From NCBI RefSeq assembly GCF_964656455.1, contig NC_135712.1:99548294-99612293 (forward strand): 64,000 bases of DNA, written 5' to 3'. This DNA comes from Halichoerus grypus (taxonomy: Eukaryota > Chordata > Mammalia > Carnivora > Phocidae). How positions within the stretch are numbered: the stretch's first letter is position 1; every line of letters starts with the position of its first letter. Below are positions 34,566 to 46,809 of this stretch, one piece after another. Made by a program: the position numbers and the translations under genes. Under the pieces are notes generated by a model. It was not told where the DNA came from, searched no databases, and saw nothing but the letters and a program-made list of their open reading frames with translations.

Positions 34566-37430
34566 CATGTGGCTAGAGAGGGACTCTTGGTCAGCAGGGA
34601 CCACTGGGAGGGCTTTGGAACCAAAATTTAGACTCTGACATATTGAGCCTCTGCTTTGGAGGTCACCCTCAACTAGGTACCAATAAATGGATATTTGATT
34701 TTTCATTTGTTATTGTCCCTCTCATGTTTAACTCCTAGAGAAACTCAGTAGAGCTACACATAGGATCCAATACTGTCTGTTTTATTGGCTTAAATAATAT
34801 TTTACAATATCAACAAATCACCCTAAATCCTGGTAGTGTGTATCTGTTAAGACAAAAATTACCAATTTTGTGTTTGTTAGTATTAAAAGAGAAGGACTTT
34901 AAGCTCCCTTCCGTTCTTGAATTGCTTGCAAAATCCTACTCCAAACAAATTGTTTCAAACATGCCCTGAGATGACTAATGGTCATATTTTTAAATAAATA
35001 TACTTTCAAATACAAGAGAAATATATATTTACTGATAAAAAATATTGCAGAAGAAGAAAACATGTGGCAGGTGATGAAAATCATTCATATTAAAATTATC
35101 TAAAGCAAACAACTATGCAGTTTTGAAGCATTTTTTTTTTGATTTGCTGGTTTTTATGCGATTAGAAAAATAAAATATATGTTATTTATATACCTGCTAA
35201 TTCAATATATAATGAAAAATTTCTTATGCCATTAAAAATTCTTCATAAATGTCTTTACTGGCTCTGTAATATTCTAATAAATAGGTAGCAAAAATTCACT
35301 TAATAATCCTATTATGGACATTTAACTATTTTCCCTAAATTTGCCATTAGAAATCATTTTCATCTGAATTTCCAGCTATTTTTTCCATAATTATCCAAAA
35401 TTAATCTACTGAATCAAGTATTTTAAGGCTCTTGAAATATTGGCCAGTAGCCAAATAAGCAGCCGGTAGTTATATGAAAGTATTCAATTTATCAAAAATT
35501 CACTCAGCATAAATTCTTAGTGTGAAAATAGTAACTTAAGTGATGTTAAAAATAATTTGCATTGTTAACATTTTCTTAATCCCTATTATTGTTCTCAAAT
35601 GTATTGTCTTTATTTTGGATGTTATTTTACAGGACATTTATAAACACTTATAAATTAACATTGCTATTATCAACCCAAATCTCTCATTGTCATATATATA
35701 CTAGATGGTTATGGAATAACTCAAACACGTAATCAGTATACAAATCAATTTAAGTGGTGAAGCTAATGTGAATTTTGCCGCCTCCCACAGGAGGAATAAT
35801 ATCACATTAATTTTACTTTTCTAAGTGAAATGGAGTCCGTTCTGAGATCCCATCCTAACAGCTGGTACAAATTCAGCGGCAGTCACTTTTGGGGTTCTTT
35901 TTCCCACCCAGAATTTTACATAAAATACAAGGATCTTGCCTAGTTCAGAACCAGGAAGCGGAGAGCATGATGGTTACTGTTGACAGGGTTTGGCCTGCCC
36001 CCTGGACTAGCAGGAAGTATTACAGAATTTTCCTCCCAGCTTCCTGAGTTCTTGCTGTCTGGGGCATGAAAAGAAACGTGTCTGACCAAGCTTGACCCCT
36101 TAAGAGTAAGCCTGTCTCCATTTCTTAAACAAGATGTGTCTCCCTGATGTTACCGCCAACTACATTTATTCCCTTTCTTAAGAGCGGCCTCTCTTGAGGG
36201 GTGTGGGTTACCAGAAAGTGTCTATTTTCCCTAAAGTAAGGAGAAAAAGAGGTGTATAAACTTCCCTCAACTTCAAACTGCTGACTCTGAGATGTTCACA
36301 TTACTATGGGTCAGAGCTCCCCATCAAAATCAGTTTCATTGCATCAAACCTTTGAGTCTTAACCATTTGTTAAGATACCAAGATTATTCAACTAAGCAAT
36401 TAGCTTCTGAGGGGTTATAAATGTCTTCAAACTCTAACCTCTGTGACTAGTCTTCTATGCACTGTTTTCTGGTGCTTCTGAAGTTGCCGTGGCTTTCCTT
36501 CCTCAGAAAGGCGCCTTTTCCCCCTTCACCACCTTCAGCAACTAGAAAAAGCAGAAAACAATCTTTTGTAGTTTGAAGAGGATTGCTGTGTTCAATTTTA
36601 ACCAAGGCACACACGTCTATGTAGAATTAATATTCTTGCGCCTAAAACTCCCAGGTCCAGTGTCCTCCCTAGTCTTTACATATTCAATATAATCACATTT
36701 CATCCAGCTCTGGTAAAACATTAGGAAATTAATCTGAGGTTCTCTCAGGTTTACTGTGCATTAAAAAAGTCTGTTTTAAAGTGATTAGATATTCAGTCAC
36801 CATTGCTGAATACGTTTATTTTTGAGTACTTACGGCTAGGTTACAAATTTGAAGCTAAAGGCATCTCATCAGAGTGCCATCCCTTCCTCCTATACATATT
36901 TCCACTTCGGCAGAACAAGGAAACCCTACCTTTTGGATAGTTTCCTTAAAATATATTTAAATAAAATTTTAAATCATTCCATAAGCTGGTGAAAAATTGA
37001 ATGTCCACCCTTAGGGGGACTTTCCCTGCAACTATCAGGGGGAGGTGATACTTTCAGGAGTCTCAGGTTGTCATATACATGTATGGAAAGCCCCTGTGTC
37101 ATGGGTCTATACCAGATGTTTCTGTATACCCAATTTCCAAATGTTCCAGGCCTCCTGAATGTCAGGTGGCTCCTCTTCTTTTGGGTCAAACTTGGATATT
37201 TAGGTCAAACAGAAACTTTGTAAAACATCTATGCTCTAGAATCCTTAATTATACAAAACCTGCTTCTCTCTATGTCCTTGGGACACTGCAAGAAAGTGAA
37301 TTATAGCTCTGTTCTCACATGGACATTCCTAGTCTTGAGAAAATCTCTAAAAACTGACCTCACCTAAAGCCACTTCTGCACCTCTGACTTGAAGTTGTCA
37401 TCTCCCTTACCTCACCCTTCTGAAAGTATT
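34566..37430. other. Repeat-poor sequence with a GC-richer block
   Basis: No young retroposon. Around 35766-36560 the sequence is clearly less AT-rich than its surroundings and includes a TATA-like 'gtgtataaacttccctc' near 36253. This could be part of an unrecognised LTR or a regulatory element. No coding frame stands out. Confidence 0.4.
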
Positions 37431-37443
37431 CTATGTTTTCTTT

Positions 37444-37957
37444 TTGTTTCTTCTTTTATTTTATTATGTTATGTTAGTCACCATACAGTACATCATTAAT
37501 TTTTGATGTAGTGTTCCATGATTCATTGTTTGCATATAACACCCAGTGCTCCATGCAATATGTGCCCTCCTTAATACCCCTCACCAGACTCACCCATTCC
37601 CCCACACCCCTCCCATCTAAAACCCTCAGTTTGTTTCTCAGAGTCCATAGTCACTCATGGTTCATCTCCCCCTCTGACTTCCCCCCCCTTGAGATACCAC
37701 CTTACACCAGTTAGAATGGCAAAAATTGACAAGGCAAGAAACAACAAATGTTGGAGAGGATGTGGAGAAAGGGGAACCCTCCTACACTGTTGGTGGGAAT
37801 GCAAGTTGGTACAGCCACTTTGGAAAACTGTGGAGGTTCCTCAAAAAGTTAAAAATAGAGCTACCGTATGATCCAGCAATTGCACTACTGGGTATTTACC
37901 CCAAAGATACAGATGTAGTGAAAAGAAGGACCACACGAACCCCCATGATCATAGCAG
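37444..37957. mobile_element. Carnivore L1 with inverted 5' part (twin-primed)
   Basis: 37444-37688 is minus-strand L1 3' UTR ('gtcaccatacagtacatcat', 'aacacccagtgctccatgca'). 37689-37957 is plus-strand ORF2 C-terminal sequence, with [19 protein letters not shown] and [19 protein letters not shown] in forward frames. A perfect 13-bp duplication CTATGTTTTCTTT flanks the whole (37431-37443 and 37958-37970), so both parts arrived in one event. L1 sequence between the two parts is missing. Confidence 0.95.
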
Positions 37958-38045
37958 CTATGTTTTCTTTACACATGCTAAAAGCTCATTAAAATTAGAG
38001 GAAGTTTTGTATTTTTGAACTGACATTGATTTTTTTCCTTTGCTC

Positions 38046-38047
38046 TA

Positions 38048-38079
<32 letters not shown>

Positions 38080-38145
38080 AATTTATATGCTCTTTGCTTC
38101 ATAAATTTATATGCTCAAAGGATATATATGCTTATATCCTTTGCT

Positions 38146-38187
<42 letters not shown>

Positions 38188-38199
38188 TTATATCCTTCG

Positions 38200-38235
<36 letters not shown>

Positions 38236-38240
38236 GTATC
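38046..38240. repeat. (TA)n/(CT)n microsatellite with tandem units
   Basis: TA runs at 38054-38079, 38148-38184 and 38219-38236 and a CT run at 38200-38219. Between them lie two copies of 'ataaatttatatgctc' and two of 'gcttatatccttt/cgctc'. Open frames rich in Ile and Tyr here are artefacts of the repeat. Confidence 0.9.
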
Positions 38241-38599
38241 TCCTAGTTCAATAATTAGTTTTAACTGTTTGAGTTCAGGCAGATCTTGAATTGAAATTTG
38301 ATTCCAATATTTATTTTTACATAACTTCTCAAAGTTACACTTCAATCTCAGCTATAAAATTAAAATGATCACAGCATGATCAGGAACACTGTATAGATGA
38401 TATGTATAAACTATATAGCCCAGGGCATGATACACAGTAAAAACAATACATATTAACAATTACTCTAAACACTGTCACTAACATTTTAATATGATATAAG
38501 AGATGGATATTATATGTGAAAATGTTCTCTTAATTTTTTAAATTTACAACCTAAATTTGTATTTTTCATTTATCCAGTAACTTGTCTATTCTTTTCACT
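38241..38599. other. AT-rich sequence, nothing identified
   Basis: No recognised element. Confidence 0.5.
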
Positions 38600-38690
38600 G
38601 CTCTAAATCAGGTTGAGAACCCTAAATCAAGTTGAGAACTTAGTAAGCATTTATTAAATATTTGTTGATCTAATGAATAGTCATATGCTT
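38600..38690 (+). repeat. Probable L2 3' end fragment
   Basis: 'agtaagcatttattaaatat' followed by 'ttgttgatctaatgaatag' matches the L2 'gctcaataaatatttgttgaatgaatg' terminus. Short and diverged; a MIR end is also possible. Confidence 0.45.
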
Positions 38691-40654
38691 TCAATAAGAG
38701 AAATCTGGGTTGGAGGAAATTTTCTTCAATTTCTTCATTCAGGTGTGAACTACCATAGACCCTGAGGCAAATCAACACATGTGCATCTTTACCTTCTTGA
38801 AATGAGTAAGGAAAAAAACCTAGTAACCAGTAAACAGAACACTGCTTATTTCACTAAAGTATCCTGTCACAATGATGAACATTTTCAAAAGCTAGAGAGC
38901 ATGTCATCAAATAAATCAAAACCCATGTGTCATTCATGGCAAAATTGACTTTGACATTGTTTATTTGGACTCCAGACACTTGGCTTTCATGATTCTGGCT
39001 TCATCTACATCCAGACATTGGAGAATGGATGTGTAATTCTTACAGCACTGTCATCCTCTGGTCACACTACTCTGTTCCCATGATCAAGCTGTGTCTATCC
39101 ACAAATCCCAAAACATTTTGAAAGTGAAGAAAGTGTTTTAAATGGAAAAATAATGCCTTTGGTAACAAGTAATCAAGTAAAGCAGATTTTTCATGTTTCA
39201 GCATCAGCTGTTGGTATCACAGAGCCATGTTTCTGGACAGAGCTACAACTACAACAGAGATGAGATGTGATACCCAGATATCACCCTTACATCCCTTCTC
39301 AAAGGAAGTGATTTTGACAATGAATACGATAAGATATGAAATCACTGGTCAGTGGTAAAAGGGACAGGAAAGACAACAGCAGCCTTGGACTTGAAGCTCA
39401 AAGATGACAAAAAGTCCGTTCCTTCAGAATGTAACAAATTATCTTTTTCTTGGTAAATTGGAAAGATGTTTGCAAATACTGCCTGGTATACTATACCATA
39501 CTTTTATTTTTCTGACTTACGCTTCTTATAAAATTCCAATTATCACATATGTTAGAAATCTGAATTTTACATATTTCATAACTGTGAATGAGGGACAGTT
39601 TGACAATCTTTTAGTCGAAATAAAGTAACTTTTTTTAATGAGTCAAAAGACAGTCAAGTGATACTAAGGATATTTTAAAAATAGAAGTAATTGGTAAATT
39701 TTTCTTAGGATGATTTTTTTAAAAATACATAGATGCATACAAATACTTTTGCAGCAATTATAAAATTTGTTATAAAGACAATATAGTGTTTATAGTACTT
39801 GAACATTTGAGCAAAAAAGGTTTAATGGGATTTAAAATGCTGGAAATTAGAACTATCATTTATGTAGAGAACTAATTCATTTGCAAGTATTTTATATAAT
39901 GTGAAATTATAAAATTAAGAAAGTATTTTTTCTATCTAGGCTAGTCACTGTCTTTTTAAAGCCATTATTATCATTCAACTAACCAAACACCTACACTTGC
40001 AGATAATGCAGGAATTCTGGTGATTTAAGATTATATTATTAGCATATATCTTTTCATGTATAATTTATGACTCTGAAAGTTTAACTTTTTTTCTTTCTTC
40101 TTGGACTGTAAGCATAGTGTTCAATTTCAGCTAATCCTTTCATCTTCTTTCAATCTAGATTGTGAAGGTCGAGCTGCATATAATATTCCTTATAAAATCA
40201 GAACCAAGGTCAGCCTTTGAACTTTATGATCAAAATTTCCCGCCAGAGAGAAGAATAAGACCTGGGAATCAATCCAGCCTCTGAAACTACCATGAGCTAA
40301 TTACTGAAACTCTTCTCTGAAGGTCCTCGTTTAAAAAATAAAATAAATTCTACAATAAAAATTTTATAGCTGCAAGTACAAGTTAAAAATAGCAACCAAA
40401 TGGTTTTTTTAAGCTGTGATAATTTAATATAAGTAGTTTTGTGCAAAAATGACCACAGTGTGTCTTCAGCAATTATTTGGATCTTTTACTCTGGACGCAA
40501 TGCATTTGTAAGCCCGTGCACAGCATTTTGACATGACATGTCCTATAAAGATCCTCATTTATGCTTTCATGTCATTTTGTTTATGCAAGTTCAGAATAGA
40601 TTCTCTTCTTAATGGGTATTTTAAAGAAAAATTCTTAAATCACCATATTTACTT
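38691..40654. other. Unassigned sequence
   Basis: About 2 kb with no recognised repeat or gene. 38990-39440 is somewhat less AT-rich than its surroundings but has no open frame of note. Confidence 0.45.
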
Positions 40655-42195
40655 ATTTTTTTCCAGTATTATTGAGAAACAGTTGACATACATCGTTGTA
40701 TAAGTTTAAGGCATACATTATGATGGTTTGATTTATACATATTGTGAAATGCTTACCTTAGTAGGTTCAATTAACATCCATCTTCTCATATACATACAAA
40801 AAATTTAAAAAGAGAAAAGGAAAAAAAAATCTTGTGAGGAAAACTCTTAGGATTTTCTCTATTAGCAACTTTCCTATATAGCATACAACAGTATTAGGTG
40901 TAGTCATCATGTAGTACATTACATCCCTAGTATTTATTTGTCTTATAACTGGAAGTTTTTATCTTTTGACTACCTTCTTCCAATTCTCCCTTCCTGTACC
41001 CTCTGCTTCTGGTAACTACAAATCTGTTCTCTTTTGCTATGAATTTGTTTTTGTTTGGTTGGTTGGCTTGGTTTTGTTGTTAGATTCCACACATAAGTGA
41101 GATCATATAGTTTTGTCTTTCTCTGTCTGACTTATTTTATTTAGCATAATGCCTTTAGGGTCCATCAATGTTGTCACAAAATGGCAGTATTTCCTTTCCT
41201 TTTATTGCTGAATAATATTCCCTTGCATATACGTCTATATACCACAATCCTGTACCCATTCACCCATCAATGGACACTTCACTGTTACCATGTCTTGGCT
41301 ATAGTAAATAACGCTGCTATGCACATGGAGGAGCAGATACCTTTTCAAGTTAGTTTTTTTATTCTTTTTCGGATATATTCCCAGAAGTGGAATTGCTGGA
41401 TCATATGGTAGTTCTATTTCTAATTCTTTGAGGATCCTTCATATTGTTTTCCACAGTGGCTGTACCAATTTACAATCCCACAAATAGTGCAAAAGAGTTC
41501 CCTTTTTTTCTTATCCAGGCCAGCATTTGTTATCTCTTACCTTTTTGGTGATGGGCATTCTGACAGGCTTGAGGTAATATCTCAATGTGGTTTTAATTTG
41601 CATGACTACTGGTGTTGAGAATATTCTCACGTACCTTTTGGCCTTTGTATATCTTCTTTGATAAAATGTCTATTCAGGTCCTTTGCCCATTTTTTAACTG
41701 GGCTATTAGTTTATTATTATTATTATTACTTTTTACTATTGAGTTGTATGAGTTTTTATGTATTTTGGATATTAATCCCTTATCAGATACTGGTTTGCAA
41801 TATTTTTTTCTTATTCTGTAGTTTGCTTTTTAACTTTGTTGATGGTTTTTTCTGCTGTGCAGAAGCTTCTTAGTTTGATGTAGTCTCACTTGCTTATTTT
41901 GATTTTGTTCCTTGTGCTTTAGGTGTCATAGCCAAAAAATCATTATCTAGGATTTTTGTGATTTCAGATCTCATATTTAAGTCTTTAAATCTCAATAATT
42001 TTTGTGAGTGATGTAATTTATGTGTCTAGTTTCAGTCTCTTACATGTGAATATCCAATTATTTAACCCAACACCATTTATTGTAGAAACCGTCTTTTCTC
42101 CATTGAGTATTCTTGGATCCCTTGTCAAATATTAATTGACTATATATGCTTGGGTTTATTTCTGGACTCTTGATTCTAGCCCACTGGTCTTGTGA
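40655..42195 (-). mobile_element. L1MA-like element, 5'-truncated
   Basis: Continuous antisense L1: 3' end near 40660 ('tccagtattattgagaaaca', 'aattaacatccatcttctca'), 3' UTR, then the ORF2 C-terminus ('ccacacataagtgagatcat', 'tggctatagtaaataacgct', 'tggaattgctggatcatatg', 'cagatactggtttgcaatat'), ending near 42195 with 'ccactggtct'. Many stops; no functional frame. A TTA run is at 41708-41728. Confidence 0.9.
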
Positions 42196-42220
42196 AAATA
42201 AATAAAGGAAACTTAATTTA

Positions 42221-42430
42221 TTTATTTATTTATTTTTTTAAAGATTTTTTATTTATTTATTTGACAGAGAGAGACACAGCGAGAGAGGGAACACAAGCAG
42301 GGGGAGCGGGAGAGGGAGAAGCAGGCTTCCCGTCGAGCAGGGAGCCCGATGCGGGGCTCGATCCCAGAACCCTGGGATCATGACCTGAGCCGAAGGCAGA
42401 CGCTTAACGACTGAGCCACGCAGGCGCCCC
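42221..42430 (-). mobile_element. CAN-SINE, full length, CpG-rich
   Basis: Antisense CAN-SINE with intact blocks ('cacagcgagagagggaacac', 'gatgcggggctcgatcccag', 'cgcttaacgactgagccac'). A perfect 15-bp duplication AGGAAACTTAATTTA flanks it (42206-42220 and 42431-42445). Among the least diverged copies in the window. Confidence 0.97.
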
Positions 42431-42445
42431 AGGAAACTTAATTTA

Positions 42446-43039
42446 AAATGTAGCTGGGAAGCTCTGAAGGGAGAGCTCACACACACTACAACTTGCTATA
42501 AAAAAGCATATCTCGAATTCCCCAACTGGAAGCTTATTTTGCATACCTCAGCAAGAGGAAAGAATCTCTCACACAGAAGTCATCCATGCATGTATGGAGG
42601 GATCAAGTTCATGATTTATGAATGTCGTGTGCTATTCAAATTTCAGAATACTCCATATTTTATTTTCCATTGCCTTATTGGTGGTCATTTAGTTTATTGA
42701 AATTTTCATTATTAGAAAGAATTAATCTTGAATATGTATCCTTATGCATATGCTCGAGTGATTTCAGTGTATCTAGTTCTTTCAGTTTTATTATGTAGTG
42801 GTCTTAGGCTCTCCAAAGTGATGGGGCCATTGTATAATCCTTCTATGGGGTATGAGAGATAATGCTTGTCCATATTTTTATCAGCAGTTTTTAACACTTT
42901 ATGAAAGTTTTATAAAATTTTAATTTAAGAAAATTTTATAGTTTTTGAATGGTGCTTAATTATTTTAGGTTGTCTTTCCCAGATTACCAAAGAAGTTGAA
43001 CAAATTCTGATATATTAGTAACCAATAAGATTTCTTCTA
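42446..43039. other. Unassigned, possible degenerate L1 trace
   Basis: 'gctctccaaagtgatggggc' and 'gggtatgagagataatgctt' near 42810-42870 faintly resemble antisense L1 ORF2. Too weak to call. Confidence 0.3.
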
Positions 43040-43056
43040 CAAAATATATATATATA

Positions 43057-43266
43057 TATATTTTTTTAAGATTTTATTTATTTATTTGACAGAGAGAGAG
43101 AGAGAGACAGCGAGAGAGGGAACACAAACAGGGGGAGAGGGAGAGGGAGAGGGAGAAGCAGGCTTCCCGCCGAGCAGGGAGCCCGGTGCGGGGCTTGATC
43201 CCAGGACCCTGAGATCATGACCTGAGCCGAAGGCAGACGCTTAATGACTGAGCCACCCAGGTGCCC
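43057..43266 (-). mobile_element. CAN-SINE in a TA-rich target
   Basis: Antisense CAN-SINE with an expanded (GA)n and GGGAGA tract, 'ggggcttgatcccaggaccc' and 'gagccacccaggtgcccc'. The TA-rich direct repeat 'caaaatatatatat' flanks it (43040-43053 and 43267-43280). The exact left boundary is blurred by TA repeats. Confidence 0.94.
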
Positions 43267-43280
43267 CAAAATATATATAT

Positions 43281-44407
43281 TTTTATATTCCTTTTGCTGA
43301 TTTGTAAAAGTTATTTATATATACCTGATAGTAATTATTTGTTTGTTTTATTTGTTGCAAATAACTTTTCATGGCTAAGATTATCCTTCAAATTACTTTT
43401 GTTTTTTTATCTTATAAAAGATAATTTAATGTAAATAAATGTCAATATTTATTTTCATGGAGTGTATTTAATGTTGGGAATTAAGATCACTGGCCTCCAC
43501 ACAGCTTGATTATCAGGATTAAGAACCCAGATCATCTATGACAACTATTTATTTCAGCAAATTCTTGCCCAGAAAGCTAAGGCTATAAATGAATAAATCT
43601 CTTTATTGTCAGCAAACTAATTTGTGTAACTGGACAAACTCCTATTAGAAGAATAGAAAGCTAAGCTAAGCAAACAACTCACTTAGGAAATAATAATTTA
43701 CTTATCAAGATTTGCTTCACTATCCTCACCTCATAGTGTCTATCAATTTTATACTATTATATCCCTGACTTGGCCTGATTACAACCAGTTTCTTACCTTG
43801 AAACCTCAAACCACTTGGGAACATACTCAAAGATGTGTTAATATCTTCCATGACCAACCAATTTCTTCTAAGAATTATTAAGACTGTCAGAATGGTGTCC
43901 TCTCTTAATAAAATAAACTGAATAAAATTAATTTGTTTGAGTAATCAATTATGTTGTGTGATTTTCTGGAGAAACCAGTTAACAATCCTGGAAGTCACAC
44001 TGAGATCCCATCAAGACACCCTTACTTCTATACTTCAAAATTCCCAACTTGGAAGCTGTATTCCTTGGAGAGCCCTTGGGTCTCCTTTCAGAAGTACCCC
44101 TAAGTGGTGATAGTGGGATAAGATAAGATAAGATAGTGAGGTTAAGTGAGATAAGTGCATTGTGTCGGATTCCCAAATCCTTTCATCAAGCTTGCAAATA
44201 TTTTTGCTAGGAATAAGCAGCCCATTTAGGAATCCTTGATTACCTGATCATATATAAAAACTCTTGTTATAGGCAGAAACCAGCCTAATTAGTAATAACA
44301 TGACTATCTGTTCTTGCCACATTTTGGGGTGAGTCATTAAGAGAAATGTCATAGAAAAGAGGATGTACCTAGGACCAATGTGGCCATCTCTCAAGCTGGA
44401 TGTAAAA
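43281..44407. other. Unassigned sequence
   Basis: No recognised repeat or gene. A short GATAA tandem lies near 44117-44136. The stretch 43730-43930 resembles LTR-like sequence only loosely. Confidence 0.4.
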
Positions 44408-44690
44408 ACACGATATACAGTAATATACTGTGTGGTCACTATAGTTAACAATAGCATATAGTATATTTAAAATTACTAAGTTTAAATTGCTAAGTTAAAA
44501 GTTCTTAACATATACACAAAAAAAGTAACTATGTCAGCTGATGGATATATTAACTAACCTTATAATGGTAATCATTTCACAATATATACATATATCAACT
44601 CATCACATTGTATACCTTAAACTTACACAACAATATATGTCAATTATATATATCAACAAAGATGGAAAAATTTAAATAATTAAGAAAAAA
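44408..44690 (+). mobile_element. Old L1M 3' end
   Basis: 'gtggtcactatagttaacaa', 'taactaaccttataatggta', 'atcatttcacaatatataca', 'ttgtataccttaaacttaca' follow the L1M 3' UTR in order and orientation. 5'-truncated. Confidence 0.75.
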
Positions 44691-44736
44691 GACTGCTGAG
44701 GGTCATTTCAAGGCAAGTTGAATCCACAGTACTTCT

Positions 44737-44929
44737 TTTTCTTAAAAAAAAGATTTTATTTATTTATTTGACAGAGAGAGAGAGAGAGAGCATAAGCAGG
44801 GGGAGGGGCAGAAGGAGAAGCAGGCTCCCCGCTGAGCAGGGAGCCTGATAGAGGCTCAATATCAGGACCCTGAGATCATGACCTGAGCTGAAGGCAGACG
44901 TTTAACCAACTGAGCCACCCAGGTGCCCC
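44737..44929 (-). mobile_element. CAN-SINE, full length
   Basis: Antisense CAN-SINE: 'aaagattttatttatttatt', (GA)n, 'agcagggggaggggcagaag', 'gagccacccaggtgcccc'. A perfect 18-bp duplication TGAATCCACAGTACTTCT flanks it (44719-44736 and 44930-44947). Confidence 0.97.
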
Positions 44930-44947
44930 TGAATCCACAGTACTTCT

Positions 44948-45329
44948 ATGTAGGCATGAATTCTATCCTCCAAATCACCCCATCCTCTAAAATAGATGTT
45001 AACACTAGCTATTTCAGTAGTTCTATAGCCAACAAGAAGGAAGGCATCAGAAGAAATTAAGGATGCTTCCAAAATTTGCACAAAAATTTAAATCTCAATG
45101 GTGAAAATACAGTCATATGTCTATGTCTAGTTATGGCTATCATAAACAGGTTTTCAGGTAGAAAATGTAGTCTCTAGGCTGAAGGTCATATACCAAGCTA
45201 AAAATCAGTAATTATATTACCATGGAAGAAGGGTAGAGAGGGATTTGTGTGACTTTACATCCTGTGCTAAAAATACTTACCGAATGATTGTCAGTCCGTT
45301 TTCTGGTATAATATCTGCATTTGAAGTTC
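44948..45329. other. AT-rich sequence, nothing identified
   Basis: No recognised element between the SINE and the MLT1 LTR. Confidence 0.5.
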
Positions 45330-45640
45330 ATGTTGTAGGCTGAATTGTGTTGCTCACCAATATTTATATGTTGAAATCCTAACTCCCAGTACCTCAGAAT
45401 GTAAATGTGTTTGGACCCAAAAAGATATTTAAAGAGGTAATAAAGTTAAAAATCAGGTTTTTCAGGGTGGGCCTCTATCCTATCTGACTGGTGTCCTTAT
45501 AAGAAGATTAGGACACAGGTGTAGATATACGCCCTCAGGGGAAAGACACAGCCAGAAGGAAAGCATCTGCAAGCCAAGGAGAGAGGCTTCACCACACCTG
45601 CCAACACTTTAACTTCTAGCCTCAAGAACTGTATTTTGTT
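45330..45640 (+). repeat. MLT1-type (ERVL-MaLR) LTR
   Basis: 'ttgtaggctgaattgtgttg', 'cccagtacctcagaatgtaa', 'gactggtgtccttataagaa', 'ctgcaagccaaggagagagg', 'acttctagcctcaagaactg'. Most of one LTR is present; the 3' end is lost near 45640. Confidence 0.75.
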
Positions 45641-46239
45641 TAAATGTTTTCAAAGAAATAAGATGCTTAACAGTATTAAAAAGTTATAAATTTTTGTAAA
45701 GTTGATTATTCCTTTAAATTATTTTGAGCATGTGATTATCTCTAACTTTCTCTTTGCTTTATTGTTTCCACATTATAGTATTTTGTTTCTTTTTAACAAG
45801 CCCAAATTAGAAAGGCATCTTGCAAGTTGACATGGTACAAAATTGATTTTTCTGTTGTAATTTACAGTTGTTTCCAAAGTATTCAGTTGCTTGTGGTGAA
45901 TAAATCATCACACTTATCTTAACTAAAGCATGTGGACAATGCAGCTCCTGTTGTTGCAATTGATTACTTTAATGTCTCAACTAAAAAAGGTATCTATGAT
46001 TTCACACATTTCTGCCTCACAATCTTTTAAGAATGACAATTTTTACCAGTAGACCTTTTGGAAGAACTCTTTTCTAAGATGTTAAAAATCTAATATTTGT
46101 TGAATAATGGTAAGGAAATGGCTCTGAATATTTCAGACAAAGAGAAGAAAGAGAAAGTGTAAAGTACCTGAAGAAGAAATGTGTTGGTAATGTTTGAGGA
46201 AGAGCAAGGAGACAAATGAGCAAACATTGAGGTATTTAT
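45641..46239. other. AT-rich sequence, nothing identified
   Basis: No recognised element. Confidence 0.5.
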
Positions 46240-46550
46240 TTAAATTTTCCAAAACATTATGTAAGTTTAAGGTGTACAACATAGTGATTTTATATATGTA
46301 TATATGTGTGGAAAATGATTACCACAATAAGGTTAGTTAACACATCCATCATAACTATTTTATTTTTATTTTATTTTTATTTTTTTGGTCAAAGGATACA
46401 AGCTTCTTGTTATAAGATCAATAGGGTCTGGGAATGTAATGTACAACATGGTGACTATAGTTAAAAATACTCTATTGAATAGGTGAAAGCTGCTAAAGAG
46501 AGTAAATTTTAAAGGTTCTCATCACACACCCAAATATATATATTTTAACT
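46240..46550. mobile_element. Old L1M 3' end with inverted second half
   Basis: 46240-46350 is minus-strand L1M terminus ('aaggtgtacaacatagtgat', 'aatgattaccacaataaggt'). After a (TTTTA)n tract, 46390-46550 is plus-strand sequence from just upstream in L1M ('gggaatgtaatgtacaacat', 'ggtgactatagttaaaaata', 'taaaggttctcatcacac'). The order and flip match a 5' inversion in an old L1. Confidence 0.7.
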
Positions 46551-46598
46551 GAATTTCTGAGTAGAAATCTCTGATTTTCTTTAGAAAATGTAAAATCA

Positions 46599-46795
46599 GG
46601 GGCACCTGGGTGGCTCAGTAGGTTAAGCTTCTGCCTTCAGCTCAGGTCATGATCCCAGGGTCCTGGGATCTAGCCCTGCATTGGGGCTTTCTGCTCAGCG
46701 GGGAGCCTGCTTCTCCCTCTCCCTCTGCCTGCCCCTCATGCTGCTTGTGTTCTCTCTCTCTATCAAATAAATAAATAAAATCTTAAAAAAAGACA
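46599..46795 (+). mobile_element. CAN-SINE, full length
   Basis: 'ggggcacctgggtggctcag', 'ctcaggtcatgatcccaggg', CT-rich body, tail 'aaataaataaataaaatctt'. A perfect 14-bp duplication AAAATGTAAAATCA flanks it (46585-46598 and 46796-46809). Confidence 0.97.
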
Positions 46796-46809
46796 AAAAT
46801 GTAAAATCA

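Noticed and set aside
38026..38345. Ile/Tyr-rich open frames
   Set aside because: Translation of a TA/CT microsatellite.
42755..42990. Possible L1 ORF2 trace
   Set aside because: Similarity is limited to two short blocks; not enough to call.
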